From contig VZRZ01002225.1 of the NCBI GenBank assembly GCA_013398175.1, forward strand, positions 203,033-267,032: DNA of 64,000 nucleotides. The letters are read 5' to 3'. Shown piece after piece: positions 24,959 through 35,445 of the stretch; the stretch's first letter is position 1; every line of letters begins with the position of its first letter. Below the pieces are notes generated by a model. The model searched no databases. It saw only the letters and a program-made list of their open reading frames with translations, and was not told the DNA's origin. The translations under genes were made by a program, and so were the position numbers. The DNA comes from Climacteris rufus. Taxonomy: Eukaryota; Chordata; Aves; Passeriformes; Climacteridae.

Positions 24959-25039
24959 CAGCTGAAACGCACCTCCACCAAGGTACAGGGCACAGGCAGT
25001 GAGCAGGAGGAGCTGGAAGCCTCTGTGCAGCAGGAAAAC
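24959..25039 (+). pseudogene. CR1 ORF2 N-terminal fragment
   Basis: An open segment reading QLKRTSTKVQ followed by EQEELEASVQQEN. The spacing and the QEELEA...ENY-type core match the start of the apurinic-like endonuclease in CR1 ORF2 (LK-x-L-x-T-N-A-R... region). Homology stops just after the ENS residues, and the following 60 bp lead into the 3' UTR. The copy therefore keeps under 3% of ORF2 and cannot encode endonuclease or reverse transcriptase. Confidence 0.6.
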
Positions 25040-25189
25040 TCCACGGAGGGCCAGGCAAAGAGGGAAAGGCAGCGTGTTAGGGAGTGTGGGACTTTGGAAC
25101 ATGCAGTGCCAGGTTAACACTTGGGCTTGATGACCTCAGAGGTCTTTTGCAACCAACATGGTTCTGTGCATTCTATGATCTAGATGGCT

Positions 25190-28100
25190 TCTGCTTTATA
25201 AGAGGATTAAAAATAAGTTTTATACTTGATTTATTGTCTTTCCTTTAATCAGATATCTAGGCAGACTCTAATTTATATTCAATTTATGCAGAGAGTTGAA
25301 TACTACATAACTGCAATAAATGTAGGAAAGAGTTTTTAGATGAAGGAAGAAAATAACCTATGGGCAGAGTAGAAAAAACAACCCCTACCTAATGGAGCAG
25401 ACTGATGGCTGAGAGGGGATATGACTGTTCTTTAAAATACCCCAGAGAGCAGGCTTGTTTATGCTACAGGATAATGTTGGACTGTTAAAAATGGGATGGA
25501 CATAAATACAAGCAGGAAATTACAAGACTGTTCCTTAGCACTAGAGGAGAGTTTGGGGAGGGAGGAAAAAAAAGTGAAGAAACAGTAAGATAAAGTTAGA
25601 TTATATGTATAAAAGGATTACACAGCGCTAACCAAGGGAAGCAGCAGAAGTGTCCTTACTCATAAACTCAAATATAAATACAGAATTTTCTGTAACCTGA
25701 CTAAAAACCAATAATAAAAAAGTTATAGTACAATGAGGGCCAATTTTTGGTTTGTAAATTGTCAATATTCTCAAATAAGTTAAGAGGTTTTGTAGTATAA
25801 TAAAGGTCATAGGATTTGGCTTATAAAATGTAATAGCAACAAAAATGAAAAAATATTCTGAATAGAAAAAAAAACCCATCAGAAATACTAAAGATCATCA
25901 GCAACAAAATGAAGTTATGAAGAAGTTTAAGAGATTCATCTTTTGTTTCATTTTCCCGGTTTAGAGATAGTCACTGGTTTATGATACGGTCAAATGGCAC
26001 AGTGAAAGGGTTGAGTTTAGATAAAGAATAAAAAATGAAAAATATAGATAGGCTCTGATGAGAGCAGATCAAATTGCTGAAAGTACTAACAGATGGACAA
26101 GAATAATGAGAAAAATTTGAAGGTTTTTCCCTGATCTGAAAAAAGAATCTATCTTTTTTTTTTGAGACTAAAGCAATGGATGTTGAAGGGATTAACGTTT
26201 AATACTGAGAACTCAAACCACATTTTGTGGATGGGAAAAGTTCCGTATCAGAAATGTTGTGAAAGGAAAAAAAAAGCTGGCAAGGCTAAGACAAGTTTGC
26301 TGGATTTGAGGGCCTACATAAAGCCAGATGATACAAAGGAGGCCTGAAAGGAATCTAGAAGGGAATTCAGATGAAGCATAAGTCTAAAGTCTCTGTAATA
26401 GGCTTCTGATGAGTCAAAAAATAAAGAGGCATTCAGACTTCTCTGAAGGAAAAAAAAAGGGACACAGGCCTGAATACAGTAAATTAAGCATAGAGAATAA
26501 TCATCATCAAATGTGGAGGTGAAGATAAATTAGTAAATGCTGACATGCACTCTGGACAGCTGAAAACGTGTCTGGGATGCCAGTCTGGATATAGCACACA
26601 GCTATATCCATAAAGGACTGGGCAGGCATCACAGCTGAACGGGAGTAAGCAGTCAACTTTGGGTCTCTGAAGTAATGCTTGGAAAAATACCATTCATATT
26701 ATTGAGTCAGAAAAACTGCCTCTAAACCAGACCCATGATCAACATGCATAGAAAATTTTATGGCCGTGTGAGAAACTTACAGGCATGTCTAAGTTGAAAT
26801 TCAGTTTCATGGCAATGGCAAAAAAGGTTCTTTGATGTCATCAGTGTTACTCTAACATGGCAGGGAATATGAATGGGACAGATTCTAAGTAGCTGGCTTC
26901 ATACTGGGAGGGATGATCAGGCCACAGAGAGAAACGCAAGATAGCAGTCCTCCAAATGAGATGAAGTGCCACAATGGGAAGAACCATATCAGTTAAAGTA
27001 GTACTGACTAATTATCTCTCTAATAAAGGCAGTTGATATCAAGAGACACCAATTCCTAATTAAAGAGAAACAGGAGGTGCACTTTGAAACATCACCAGAA
27101 GTAAAGGCTGACCCAGAAATTGTTCTGTGCCCTTATGTGACTGCTCAAGTGGTTCCTTCTAGAGCACACAAAAGAGATGGTGACCAAGAAAGGTTCATCT
27201 ACCCTACTACAAGGACTCTGGAAAGCCTGACTTGAAGCAACAAGCAGAGTGCACGTTCCATATGCATTAGCACTGAAAAACTGAGGTAGATTTTTCAGTG
27301 AAAGACACTCAACCATTAGAAACTGGACCGGGATCTCCAGCTCATTTCTCTTGGGTCATTTGCTGCTAACATTGTGTTGACATTTAAGTAGAGCACTTCC
27401 CTTTGGCAACAACAGAACTATGTGTATCATATTAAAATATCTTGGATTTGTTTCTTTATGCTCCTATGGTGAGGACTCGCTAAAAATTCCTGGACTTCAG
27501 AACTCCAGCAATAATTCCAAAACAAAATATTGGAAGTACATTTTTTTAAATGCCTGCAGCAACAAAAATAGCACATCCCTAGAACCTTGAGCATCTCAGG
27601 AATCCAGCACCCAGTTGCTTAAGTTTTCCAGTTTCTTCTTCCCAACTTTAAGACTTAGTGGTGGGGGGTGGAGCAGGAGCATCACAATCTGGAAAGAAAA
27701 GTGCTGTCTATGCAGTCCCAAAGCCAAAGGGATGCCCCATAGCAAGGGATTAAGAGATTTACTCCAGAAAATGTGTCTGGTACAGGAAAAGGCAGTGTGC
27801 CTTACAGATTCACACCACTCTCAAGGCACTTCCATTGCACTTTCTACTTTTCCTCCTCTCCAGTGCTCTATTTGCTCTTCAATAAAAAATGTGCACTGCA
27901 CAGCACAAGTCTGAGCATCCTGGGGGGGTTTAATCACAACTGAGCTCCTGATCCACTATCCCACTGTCCAACTGCCCTGTGTCCTTGGGTGAAGGACACA
28001 CTGTGCCTTGTGTTGCTCCTCCGCCAACACCAAGCAGCATCCACCAGCCATGCTACTATTAGTAGTAGCTCAAAAAACAAACCTTGTGTCTGTTTCTAAG

Positions 28101-29085
28101 ACAGTAGGTGACAGCTGCACACAGAAACCACATGTATAATGAAGCATTTTAACAAGCCCTATCTGGACAGAAATGAGTCAAAATCTCCAGTGTGATTTTG
28201 TCCAGGCACTGTTTCTGTGATAAGAACATAACTATGTCAAAATCCCAGCAAAATCACCGTTCTGAGATGGCACTGTCTCAAAGGCAATGCTGATCCCTGA
28301 AGATCCTAATCATTGACTTCAGCTATTCATCACTTTCACATCCCACAGAGTTGTAAGGAATAGAAAGCAGTACTGCAGCTCCTCTTGTCAGTTAAGCCCC
28401 CTTCCATTTTTGCATTTTAATGAAGAATTTAATCTAAAATAATTATTTGCAGATTGTTCACTCAACTCCAACTGTTAATTTAAACGAAGCAACCACATAA
28501 ACCCTCCAGGAGTCCTAAAACACAATCTCAATATGCACAGCATTCTTATTTTTAGACACCTATAAAAATTGGTCCATGATAATATGACACAAGAGCTAAT
28601 TCCCATTCCACATTTCTATCACATCCATCACCTAACTTGGAAGATTCAGCTGCCCCTATCCTGGATGTGAAAATTGAAAATGCTGTATGTGTGGGGTTTG
28701 CTCTGAAGCTGAGGGCACATATGTGAGAACAGCATATGAACTTTCAAAACCACACATGACAGAAAATTTCTAATTGTCAGATACCGGAAAAATAAAACTG
28801 TATTAACAACGATATTTTCCTCATTTTTAGAGAGGTGAGCTCTTGTGCTTCAGAAGCAAAGTTACTGGAAACAGAAAGGTTATCTGGTTTTCTACCAAAA
28901 TACTATTCATGCAGTCTGAAAAGGGATTACATGTTTTAAATCACTGCCTTGGTAGCTGGTTTTTAATATAGCTCCAGTTCTGTTTGAGAAGACTTTTTCC
29001 TGGCTCCCCTTTTCCATCTACAGCTTTTTTCCCCTCCTCATCAATTTTATGTATTTGTGGGCAGAGATTTAAGGGCAAAACAAAA
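25190..29085. other. Unique non-coding sequence with locally reversed strand skew
   Basis: No recognisable gene. Between about 25.3 and 27.3 kb the plus strand is rich in A and G. I counted 75 G against 39 C over 26161-26460, whereas several sampled stretches elsewhere have C above G. Open frames are short. A hairpin lies at 27271-27300. The region could be an old, unrecognisable sense-oriented retroelement or an inverted block. I cannot decide. Confidence 0.5.
27271..27300. repeat. Inverted repeat, 10-bp arms and 10-nt loop
   Basis: CACTGAAAAA at 27271-27280 and its exact complement TTTTTCAGTG at 27291-27300, separated by CTGAGGTAGA. The stem is too short for a microRNA precursor, and no longer imperfect stem is evident around it. 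Confidence 0.8.
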
Positions 29086-29087
29086 AC

Positions 29088-29856
29088 TATCTCCAAGGAT
29101 GAAGGTTCCACTACCTCTCTGGTAACCTGTTCCACCCTCAGAATAAACAAGTTGCTTCTCATTTTTTATTGGGGATTCCTATATTTCAGTTTTTGCCCAT
29201 TGCCTCTTGTCCAGTGACTGGGCATGCCTGAGAAGAGTCTGGCTGCATCTCCTTCACTCTCTCCCATCAGGTATTTATGCATATTGATAAGATCCTTGTG
29301 AGCCTTCTCTTTTTAAGGCTGAACAGTCCCAGCTCTCTCAGCCTCTCCTCATATGGGAGATGCTCCAGTGCCTTATTCACCTTTGTGGCCCTTTGTTGGA
29401 CACACTCCAATATTTCTGTATCTCTCTTATTCTGCAGACCACAGACCTGTACCAGGCATTCCAGACATGTCTCACCAGTGTTGAGCTGAGTACAAGGATC
29501 ACTTCGCTCAACCTGGCAAAGCCCAGTGCAGTCCAGGATGATGCTGGTGGCTTTCTTTGCCATAAGGACACACCACTGGCTCACATGCAGCTTGGTGTCC
29601 ACTAGGATACCCAAGGTCCTTTTGTGTCAAGTTCTCCTCCAGCCAATCAGTCCCTTATCTGTACTGGTGCGTGCACTTCTTTCTCCTGAGGTATTCATCC
29701 CCTTGTGTTGAACTTAGTAAAACTCCTGTTGGCCACTTCCCTGGCCTGTCCCTCTGAATGGCAGCACAACCACTCCTCCAGTTCTGCATCAACTGCAAAT
29801 TTATTAAGGGTGCACTCTGTCCATCATCCAGGTTATTAACAAAGATACCTTACCTT
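29088..29856 (-). mobile_element. CR1 LINE fragment, antisense, truncated at both ends
   Basis: Read on the minus strand, it begins just before the reverse-transcriptase catalytic box (29788-29799) and runs through the C-terminal thumb/connection part of CR1 ORF2 to WNRLP-like and final codons near 29088. Unlike normal CR1 insertions it lacks the last codons, 3' UTR and terminal octamers. The minus-strand sequence beyond 29088 does not match CR1. A later deletion or rearrangement therefore removed the 3' end. Frames are broken repeatedly. Confidence 0.85.
29267..29614 (-). pseudogene. CR1 ORF2 (reverse transcriptase) C-terminal remnant
   Basis: This is the longest open piece (115 codons) of the antisense CR1. 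It contains GILVDTKLHVSQ, then KRDTEILECVQQRATK and HLPYEERLRELGLFSLKKRR, the hallmark conserved C-terminal segment of avian CR1 ORF2. In intact elements ORF2 carries endonuclease and reverse transcriptase for target-primed reverse transcription. Here only this part remains. Upstream on the same strand (29788-29799) the active-site box reads FAVD instead of F/Y-A-D-D, so a catalytic aspartate is lost. There is no sign of selection to keep it. Confidence 0.85.
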
Positions 29857-31170
29857 TTTCAGTCTAAATTATTCTTTTTACTTTTTTTGAGTTCAGTAAT
29901 TGATTCCTCTATCTCTCCTCTAAGGGCTTGTCTATTTACCATTACAAGTAGCTTTTTCAGTTCTCCATAAAGGCCAGCAACTTAATAATTATGAACTCCA
30001 GATTAAGATCTGATAATCTTCAGACTTGCTCCATGTACTGTAAGAATTCATACTGCTCTTGTAACATTCAGGGTTATTCAGGAATTGAAAATGGAGCACT
30101 GCAGACCCATTACACAATGAACCTTTGATCTCTAAAATCCAACCCAACATGAAATTTTTTTTATTACTTGACTTTAAGATTTACTCCAGCTCTAGTTTAT
30201 TCAAAAAATCTCAGGAGGCTGCTCCAATAACTCATATTGACATTTTGAACACTGGTCCATCAGACACAGAACAAAATTATGGCTTACTACTGAAGTCAAG
30301 AAAAAGAACATCTGCTGTTGAGAGCAGAGCTGATCAGCTGTGAGCTTTTCCACTGGGAAACTCATAAAATGAGCTATTAGAGAATTCAGCATGTGTTCTT
30401 GTAAGGAAGGAACAATAGGAAATACTTTCACTTATTTATTCTTTAAAACTATCCCAGAGAGCAGCAATTACAGCGTACATATCTTCCCCACTATGGACAC
30501 AAAACACAGGGGGGAAAAAAAGGCAAAACAAAACAGTATTAACAAAAATGCTTTTAAAATTAAGTTTCCATTATAGAGTGAAATCAGCCAGTTAATTTTG
30601 TCCTCGTTAATGGAGATATCTTCCAACAACAATGGCACTGTGGAAACTCTGTAAGGAAGGTTAGAGCAGCTCACATCCCCCAGCAATGCTACTCTTAACA
30701 AACCAGTGGAAGCACATTGGCTGACAACTAGACATAACCCTTGATCAGTAAAAAATTAGCTACATTAATCACATTCATTCCATAACTGGGTTCATCTCTG
30801 AATACAGGAAGCTAAAATTTGCAATGCTTGTGTTAAAAAAAAATTGTTTGGGAATTCGACAAATACCTGAAATGCACATAGGCAGTAAGTGAAATTTAAG
30901 GTATTTAGAAATTAAAAAATCACCTTGTGGCACTCTCAGTTTTAATAGTTGTCAGGAGCAAAAATGTAGCCTTCTATCAACACAAAAGCCTCGGTGCTAC
31001 ATAATTTTAATGTGGGGTGGTTTCTTTTTTTCAGTACAAGGAATCTGGCTGTATTATGCTGTATTATGTCAGTATTATGTCAATAATAACACACCAATAA
31101 ATTTCCAATCTGCTTAAATCCAACAAACAAGTAGAACTGATGCTCTAAGCATTTTCCCTAACAGTATACA
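29857..31170. other. Unique non-coding sequence
   Basis: No gene or transposon recognised beyond the CR1 edge. Three near-copies of the 10-bp unit GTATTATGYC lie in tandem at 31051-31080. Open frames are short and overlapping. Confidence 0.55.
31051..31080. repeat. Three-copy 10-bp tandem repeat
   Basis: Units GTATTATGCT, GTATTATGTC and AGTATTATGT (the last offset by one base). A related AATAATAAC word follows. It is a small local duplication. Confidence 0.6.
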
Positions 31171-31290
31171 ACTAGAAAACAAACAAAACCACAAAAACTC
31201 AAACCCAGCAAACCAAATCCCCCACAAACACAAAATAACCACTCCAAACCTGTCCCCCCCCCAAAAAAAAAAAAAAAACATAAACAAAAT
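31171..31290. repeat. A/C-rich low-complexity tract with C9 and A16 runs
   Basis: Degenerate AAAC units are followed by nine C at 31254-31262 directly abutting sixteen A at 31263-31278. The minus strand is T/G-rich and produces a spurious 62-codon frame of Phe, Gly and Cys. Confidence 0.8.
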
Positions 31291-33116
31291 CTCTTAACCT
31301 GAAGACTATAAGCCTCTAAATTTGTAAAGAAGCAACTGAAAAACATAAGCTGTAGCCAGGAAACTTACACTGTATAAAAACCAGGGTTCTGAAAAGAAAC
31401 AAATAAATTAATAAAATTATGAAAACTGCTGAAAATTAAATTATGAAAAGTGCCAGAAAGATACACTCTTGTGATGACAGAGAAATACAGAGAGATTAAG
31501 GGGTGTTTCAGGAGTCTGGTCACCCTAAATGGAAAAAGATCTGCTTCCTCTGCTCCAAATGATGACAGTTCACAATCCTATCTTCTCAATTCAATTGCCA
31601 TAGTTAATCTATATCTACACCACACAAGTGGACATGCACTCCCCACTCTAGGGCAAAGCTTGGTGAGGAAAAAAAAAAAAAAATCAGCTTCTTCCACTAT
31701 CTCTGCTTTTCAAACTCCTGAGTCAAATGGCACCATGCCCAACTGCTTATTCTCTTACCATGGGGCTGCTTCAAGGAGTCATTTCACCAGGATCCGATTT
31801 CAGACTGCATCTCAGTGCTGATTCCTTTTCTAGACTGCACTGATCTGCAGCAAGGCTATGATCCTACAAATTGTGACCTTCCTGAACTGGAACTCGCTCA
31901 CTGAATAAAGTAAAATACAATTTTAGTATTGTCAGCAGGTTTCTGTTCTCTGTCACTCAGCTGGACTGCCTGATGAGCACCAGGGCTTGCACTACAAACC
32001 TGGGAGGATGAACAGTGGAGAAAGGTTTTGAAGAAGAAAGGCAACATTTTGGAAAGCCATGTTGAGCTCATGCTTGGTTATGAAGAATAGTGACATGACA
32101 GTGACTGTCATTATCGAGCTTCCAATCCACTCCCGTCCCACTGCCAGTCATTTTGGGATAAAGAATTTGAGAGCAAAGGGGATTCACAGGTGGCTGACAC
32201 CAATTAAAAGGTTTTCCTCCATTCTACAAGTGATGGATATGGAAGGCTGCAAGAGGTTTGCCCACATCATCTGTGTCACAGCTGCCAGTATGACAGATCC
32301 TGTCTTTTATCTTCACAGCTTCTATCCTCTTACAGCCCTACATCTACACTTACTGCAAATTCTCTATCACCCTTGAGGCTCTTACGAATCACTATGAATA
32401 TTTTATTCCCTTTTGCCGGCATGGAGGGAAGCACAGTGCTGAGACCACAAAGCCATGCAAGATAAAAAGTATATTCCTTGTGCTGATCCTTCTGAAATGA
32501 CCTGGACTCTGCTGTACTTTGGAAACATTGATTCTGTGGCCTGAATGCACATCCTCAAAATCCTGAGTGCTCACAGAACATCTCCAGTCACATTCTGAGC
32601 ACTGGTGGTGGTTCACTGGCAAGCAAGAGCCATCTCTCACAGGTGTCACCTTGTTCCCCTCCTGCACACATCTCAAAGCAGCAGGGTAGAAAGCCGCAGG
32701 ACAAATAGAAAGGGTCCCACCCAGCTACTGCCTGTAGCTCAACTCACTTCTAAGAGAAGGAAGGCCAAACCTGAGGCAGATTATTTCTCTGAGAGAGCTT
32801 TCTGCTCTACATCACTAATTTGCTGCATTAGAAAGCAAAGAAGCATTTCATAGATCATTCCTTAATCTCAGACTCAGCTTTCTGCACCTTTTCTGCAGTG
32901 CAAAAGCAACTCTCCTCCCCCAGCCCCAGCTGCATATTCCAACCAACCCACAACCCTCCCATGAGGCCTCTCTCTCATAACATCCCAAACTCCACAAATC
33001 TCTGTTCTGCCACTAAAGCTTTGAAAGCTTGTCTGCTGAGTGAAAGGATAATGTAAGGTTTTATTAACAATGAAAAACTGTGGAAAACTACAAAAACATT
33101 TTTAACAGGAAACTAC
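31291..33116. other. Unique non-coding sequence
   Basis: Includes a 15-A run at 31669-31683. The 123-codon plus-strand frame at 31450-31821 passes through that A run as a poly-lysine stretch and has no recognisable domain, so I treat it as chance. No other element is seen. Confidence 0.55.
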
Positions 33117-33134
33117 TTTTTTTTTTTTTTTTTT
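33117..33134. repeat. Poly(T) tract, 18 bp
   Basis: Longest uninterrupted mononucleotide run that I see in the window. A TTTTCAG acceptor-like site follows about 10 bp later, directly before GTAAAG, so no exon is implied. Confidence 0.8.
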
Positions 33135-33289
33135 GGCAAACTGTTTTCAGGTAAAGTAAAAGGAACTGGGTTAGACACAAGGATCACTGCTGTAATGTGT
33201 CCCAGCAGGACTGATTTATACATGAACACGCAGTGAATATGGTGCCTGCATGATGTAATGTTGTATCAAGCTCTCTCTCAGAAAATCCC

Positions 33290-33640
33290 TTGGTTTATCA
33301 TTTCACGGTTATGACTCAGTTGGGATCAGTTTATTGCTGTTTAGCACCCTGCATGGGTTGTAGGCTATGGAATTTTGTCCCATCAACCAGATCAGTGGTG
33401 ATAAACTGGGTATTGCACATGCAAACTGCTTTGGGCATAGCTGTGCTGTAAATCACTGGCAGGTAAGGGAAGCATCACTTCAGGGGCTTTACACTAATCC
33501 ATCACAACCTAAACTGGTGACCTAATGGCACAGAAAGCATTACCATTGCTCACACTGCTTTAAGCATGCATTCCTAGATAAAGAAACATTACTGCATTTA
33601 TTTAACTACACAGTACATTACTTTGAGCTACCTTGAGCTA
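33290..33640. promoter_or_regulatory. Candidate conserved non-coding element
   Basis: A repeat-free block after the poly(T), containing TCACGGTTATGACTCAG (AP-1-like TGACTCA), ATCAACCAGATCA, AAACTGGTGACCTAATGG and GCATGCATTCC. The texture resembles deeply conserved enhancers. A short duplication (CTTTGAGCTAC then CTTGAGCTAC) sits at about 33621-33641. Regulatory role is inferred only. Confidence 0.25.
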
Positions 33641-34557
33641 CATAAATCCCTATAGCAACTATTGGTGATGTGGTCTTTGCACTGTTACAGAAATCTAGTT
33701 TCTGTTTTTAAATTCACAGTCATCAATGAAACAATTAAAAGTTTCCACTATGGGATAATGTGTGAAGATTTTTCTTGTCTTAAGACCAGTATAAAATACA
33801 ACTTATGCTCAAAGGCTACAGCTGATGAAATCTACATGGAATTTCAGGTAGAAATACTTAACAGCGTACAGCAAATATTTAACACCTCTGGCTCATCTGG
33901 TTGCCTGATTATCTGGTTATTTCTAATCCACACCCACCCAGTGAAAGCATTCTCAATTGCAGTTCTCAGGATAAAAAATTAGGATCAGTCCAAGAAACAA
34001 GATCCTCAGGCACATAACACCAAATAAAATCAACAGAGAATTTCTCCCCAAACCTGTACTGAAACTTCAGGGAGGGCTTTCAAGCAATCTTAACAGCTGG
34101 ATAGACAAGAAAGAAAAGCATTGACAAATTGTTTCCTTAGATATATGATATGATACTAGATATGATAATATATTATTTGTATTTTCTTCTGAAATTATTG
34201 ACAAAGCCACTCAAGGTTCAGCACTGATATTACAGTTTCTTAAATAGAGGCCAATATACAATTTAATTAATCATCTGTTTGCTAGATTTACACATGCAAA
34301 ATACTCAGAGGATAAAGCTCTTCCATGTATAAAAATGTACGGGTAGATTGGACATTTCTCAGCAACCAAAGATCTAATTCAGGATTCACACTTAAATCTA
34401 CTTTCCTTGCTCTTTCACACACATAAAATACAAAACGCTGAACAAAAAATTCCTTTGTCATACCAGACCCTGGAAACCATGGAGACCTCTGTGGTGTAGT
34501 GTCTGTGAGCATAAACAATGCTCAAAAGATCAAAAATAAAATTATATAACAACTTAG
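33641..34557. other. Unique non-coding sequence
   Basis: AT-rich. Contains short ATATGATA-type repeats around 34140-34175. No gene or transposon recognised. Confidence 0.55.
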
Positions 34558-34620
34558 CTCCAAAACAACCCCAAAAACCAAACAAAAAAACCAAACAACC
34601 TCAAACCAACAACCTCCAAC
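34558..34620. repeat. A/C-rich low-complexity tract
   Basis: About 60 bp of degenerate AAAC, CCAAA and CAACC units with almost no T or G on the plus strand. Confidence 0.75.
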
Positions 34621-34745
34621 AATTCTGTCTATAGACATCATAACTACTCCTGTGTTTTCTCTATCCTTACTTCTCAGACTGCTGTCTCTTGCCTAAACAG
34701 TTCTAGGCATCATTTGATCTCATGCAGAGTATGCAAGATGAGCAA

Positions 34746-34768
34746 TAAAAGTCATTTAATGACTTTTA
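34746..34768. repeat. Perfect 23-bp palindrome
   Basis: TAAAAGTCATT and its exact complement AATGACTTTTA flank a single central T. The core GTCATTTAATGAC has paired TGAC half-sites, as for bZIP or nuclear-receptor dimers, though that is only a suggestion. Confidence 0.85.
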
Positions 34769-35379
34769 CAAGATAAAAAGTGTGTTCACATAGAGCATCA
34801 GACTTCCCTGTGGACTTATGGCTCCCGCATTCTTAAAGGTCAGATCCACCGTATTTTAAACTAGAAAGAAGATGAAGTCAAAAATCCCATTTTTAGAGTT
34901 GCATTTTATTTCCTTCCTTTACTTTTTGTTTGGTTTCTTTATGTTTGTTTTTTAAATGGCAATACAGTAAGCCCATTTGGAGAGGTTTTGTAATTTGTTA
35001 ACTTAAATGTATTTTATCTACTCTGAATAGAGAAGTGACCTACAGTGTTACTACTTACCTACCAAAATATTAAATCATTTCCTCCAGGTTAGCTTAGAAC
35101 AGAGTACGCTAGTGCATCTCTTTAAGGACTAAGGAATGAATTTGTATCAAAAGACAGAGGCATTAATTTTATACAGTAACTTGTGAACAGGATCAGCCTA
35201 AAACAGTCAGGAAGTTGCCTCTTTAGGGTTGTCATCTTGCACAGTGACTGCATTTTCCTTCAGTCAATCCTTACAGATTCACACTGTGCTTAAGTTAACT
35301 CCGTCACTTACTGAGTCTCACTCTTCCATAGCGGTAGATAGGTCAGGGAAATTTCCTTTCCTCTTTTAAAACCCTTCAG
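34769..35379. other. Unique non-coding sequence
   Basis: No gene or transposon recognised, and no open frame of 60 codons or more on either strand. Confidence 0.55.
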
Positions 35380-35445
35380 AGGGGCTGATGGACTGATGAT
35401 GAAACAATTCACAACTCAGTGCAGTCAAGCATACCTCACACCCAG
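35380..35445 (+). other. Candidate exon (66 nt), unverified
   Basis: Preceded by a long pyrimidine-rich acceptor ending CCCTTCAG and followed, after CCCAG, by the donor GTAAGG. Length is 66 nt, a multiple of three. One frame is open across it (core GADGLMMKQFTTQ) and the other two have stops. I do not recognise the peptide. The signals are strong, but decoy exons of this quality occur by chance in tens of kilobases of AT-rich DNA. Confidence 0.2.

Larger units (their letters stand above)
23857..25181 (+). mobile_element. CR1 LINE, 5'-truncated and internally deleted
   Basis: A sense-strand CR1 retrotransposon copy. In order it shows the C-terminal part of ORF1 (to 24710), the inter-ORF spacer (24711 to about 24950), the first about 27 codons of ORF2 (24959-25039), then an abrupt jump to the CR1 3' UTR (from about 25105), with GATGACCTCAGAGGTCTTTT and a GCATTCTATGATCT end. 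Nearly all of ORF2, more than 2 kb in a full element, is missing, including the rest of the endonuclease and the whole reverse transcriptase. Ordinary CR1 copies lose only their 5' end, so the internal deletion is unusual. Several frameshifts and stops make it inactive. The left boundary is uncertain (23.86-24.1 kb). Confidence 0.75.

Noticed and set aside
27271..27300. Hairpin considered as a microRNA precursor
   Set aside because: The stem is only 10 bp and the surrounding sequence does not extend the pairing to the 22 bp or more needed.
29267..29614. 115-codon minus-strand frame considered as a host gene
   Set aside because: The VQQRATK and PYEERLRELGLFSL motifs are diagnostic of CR1 ORF2, so it is a retrotransposon remnant and not a host gene.
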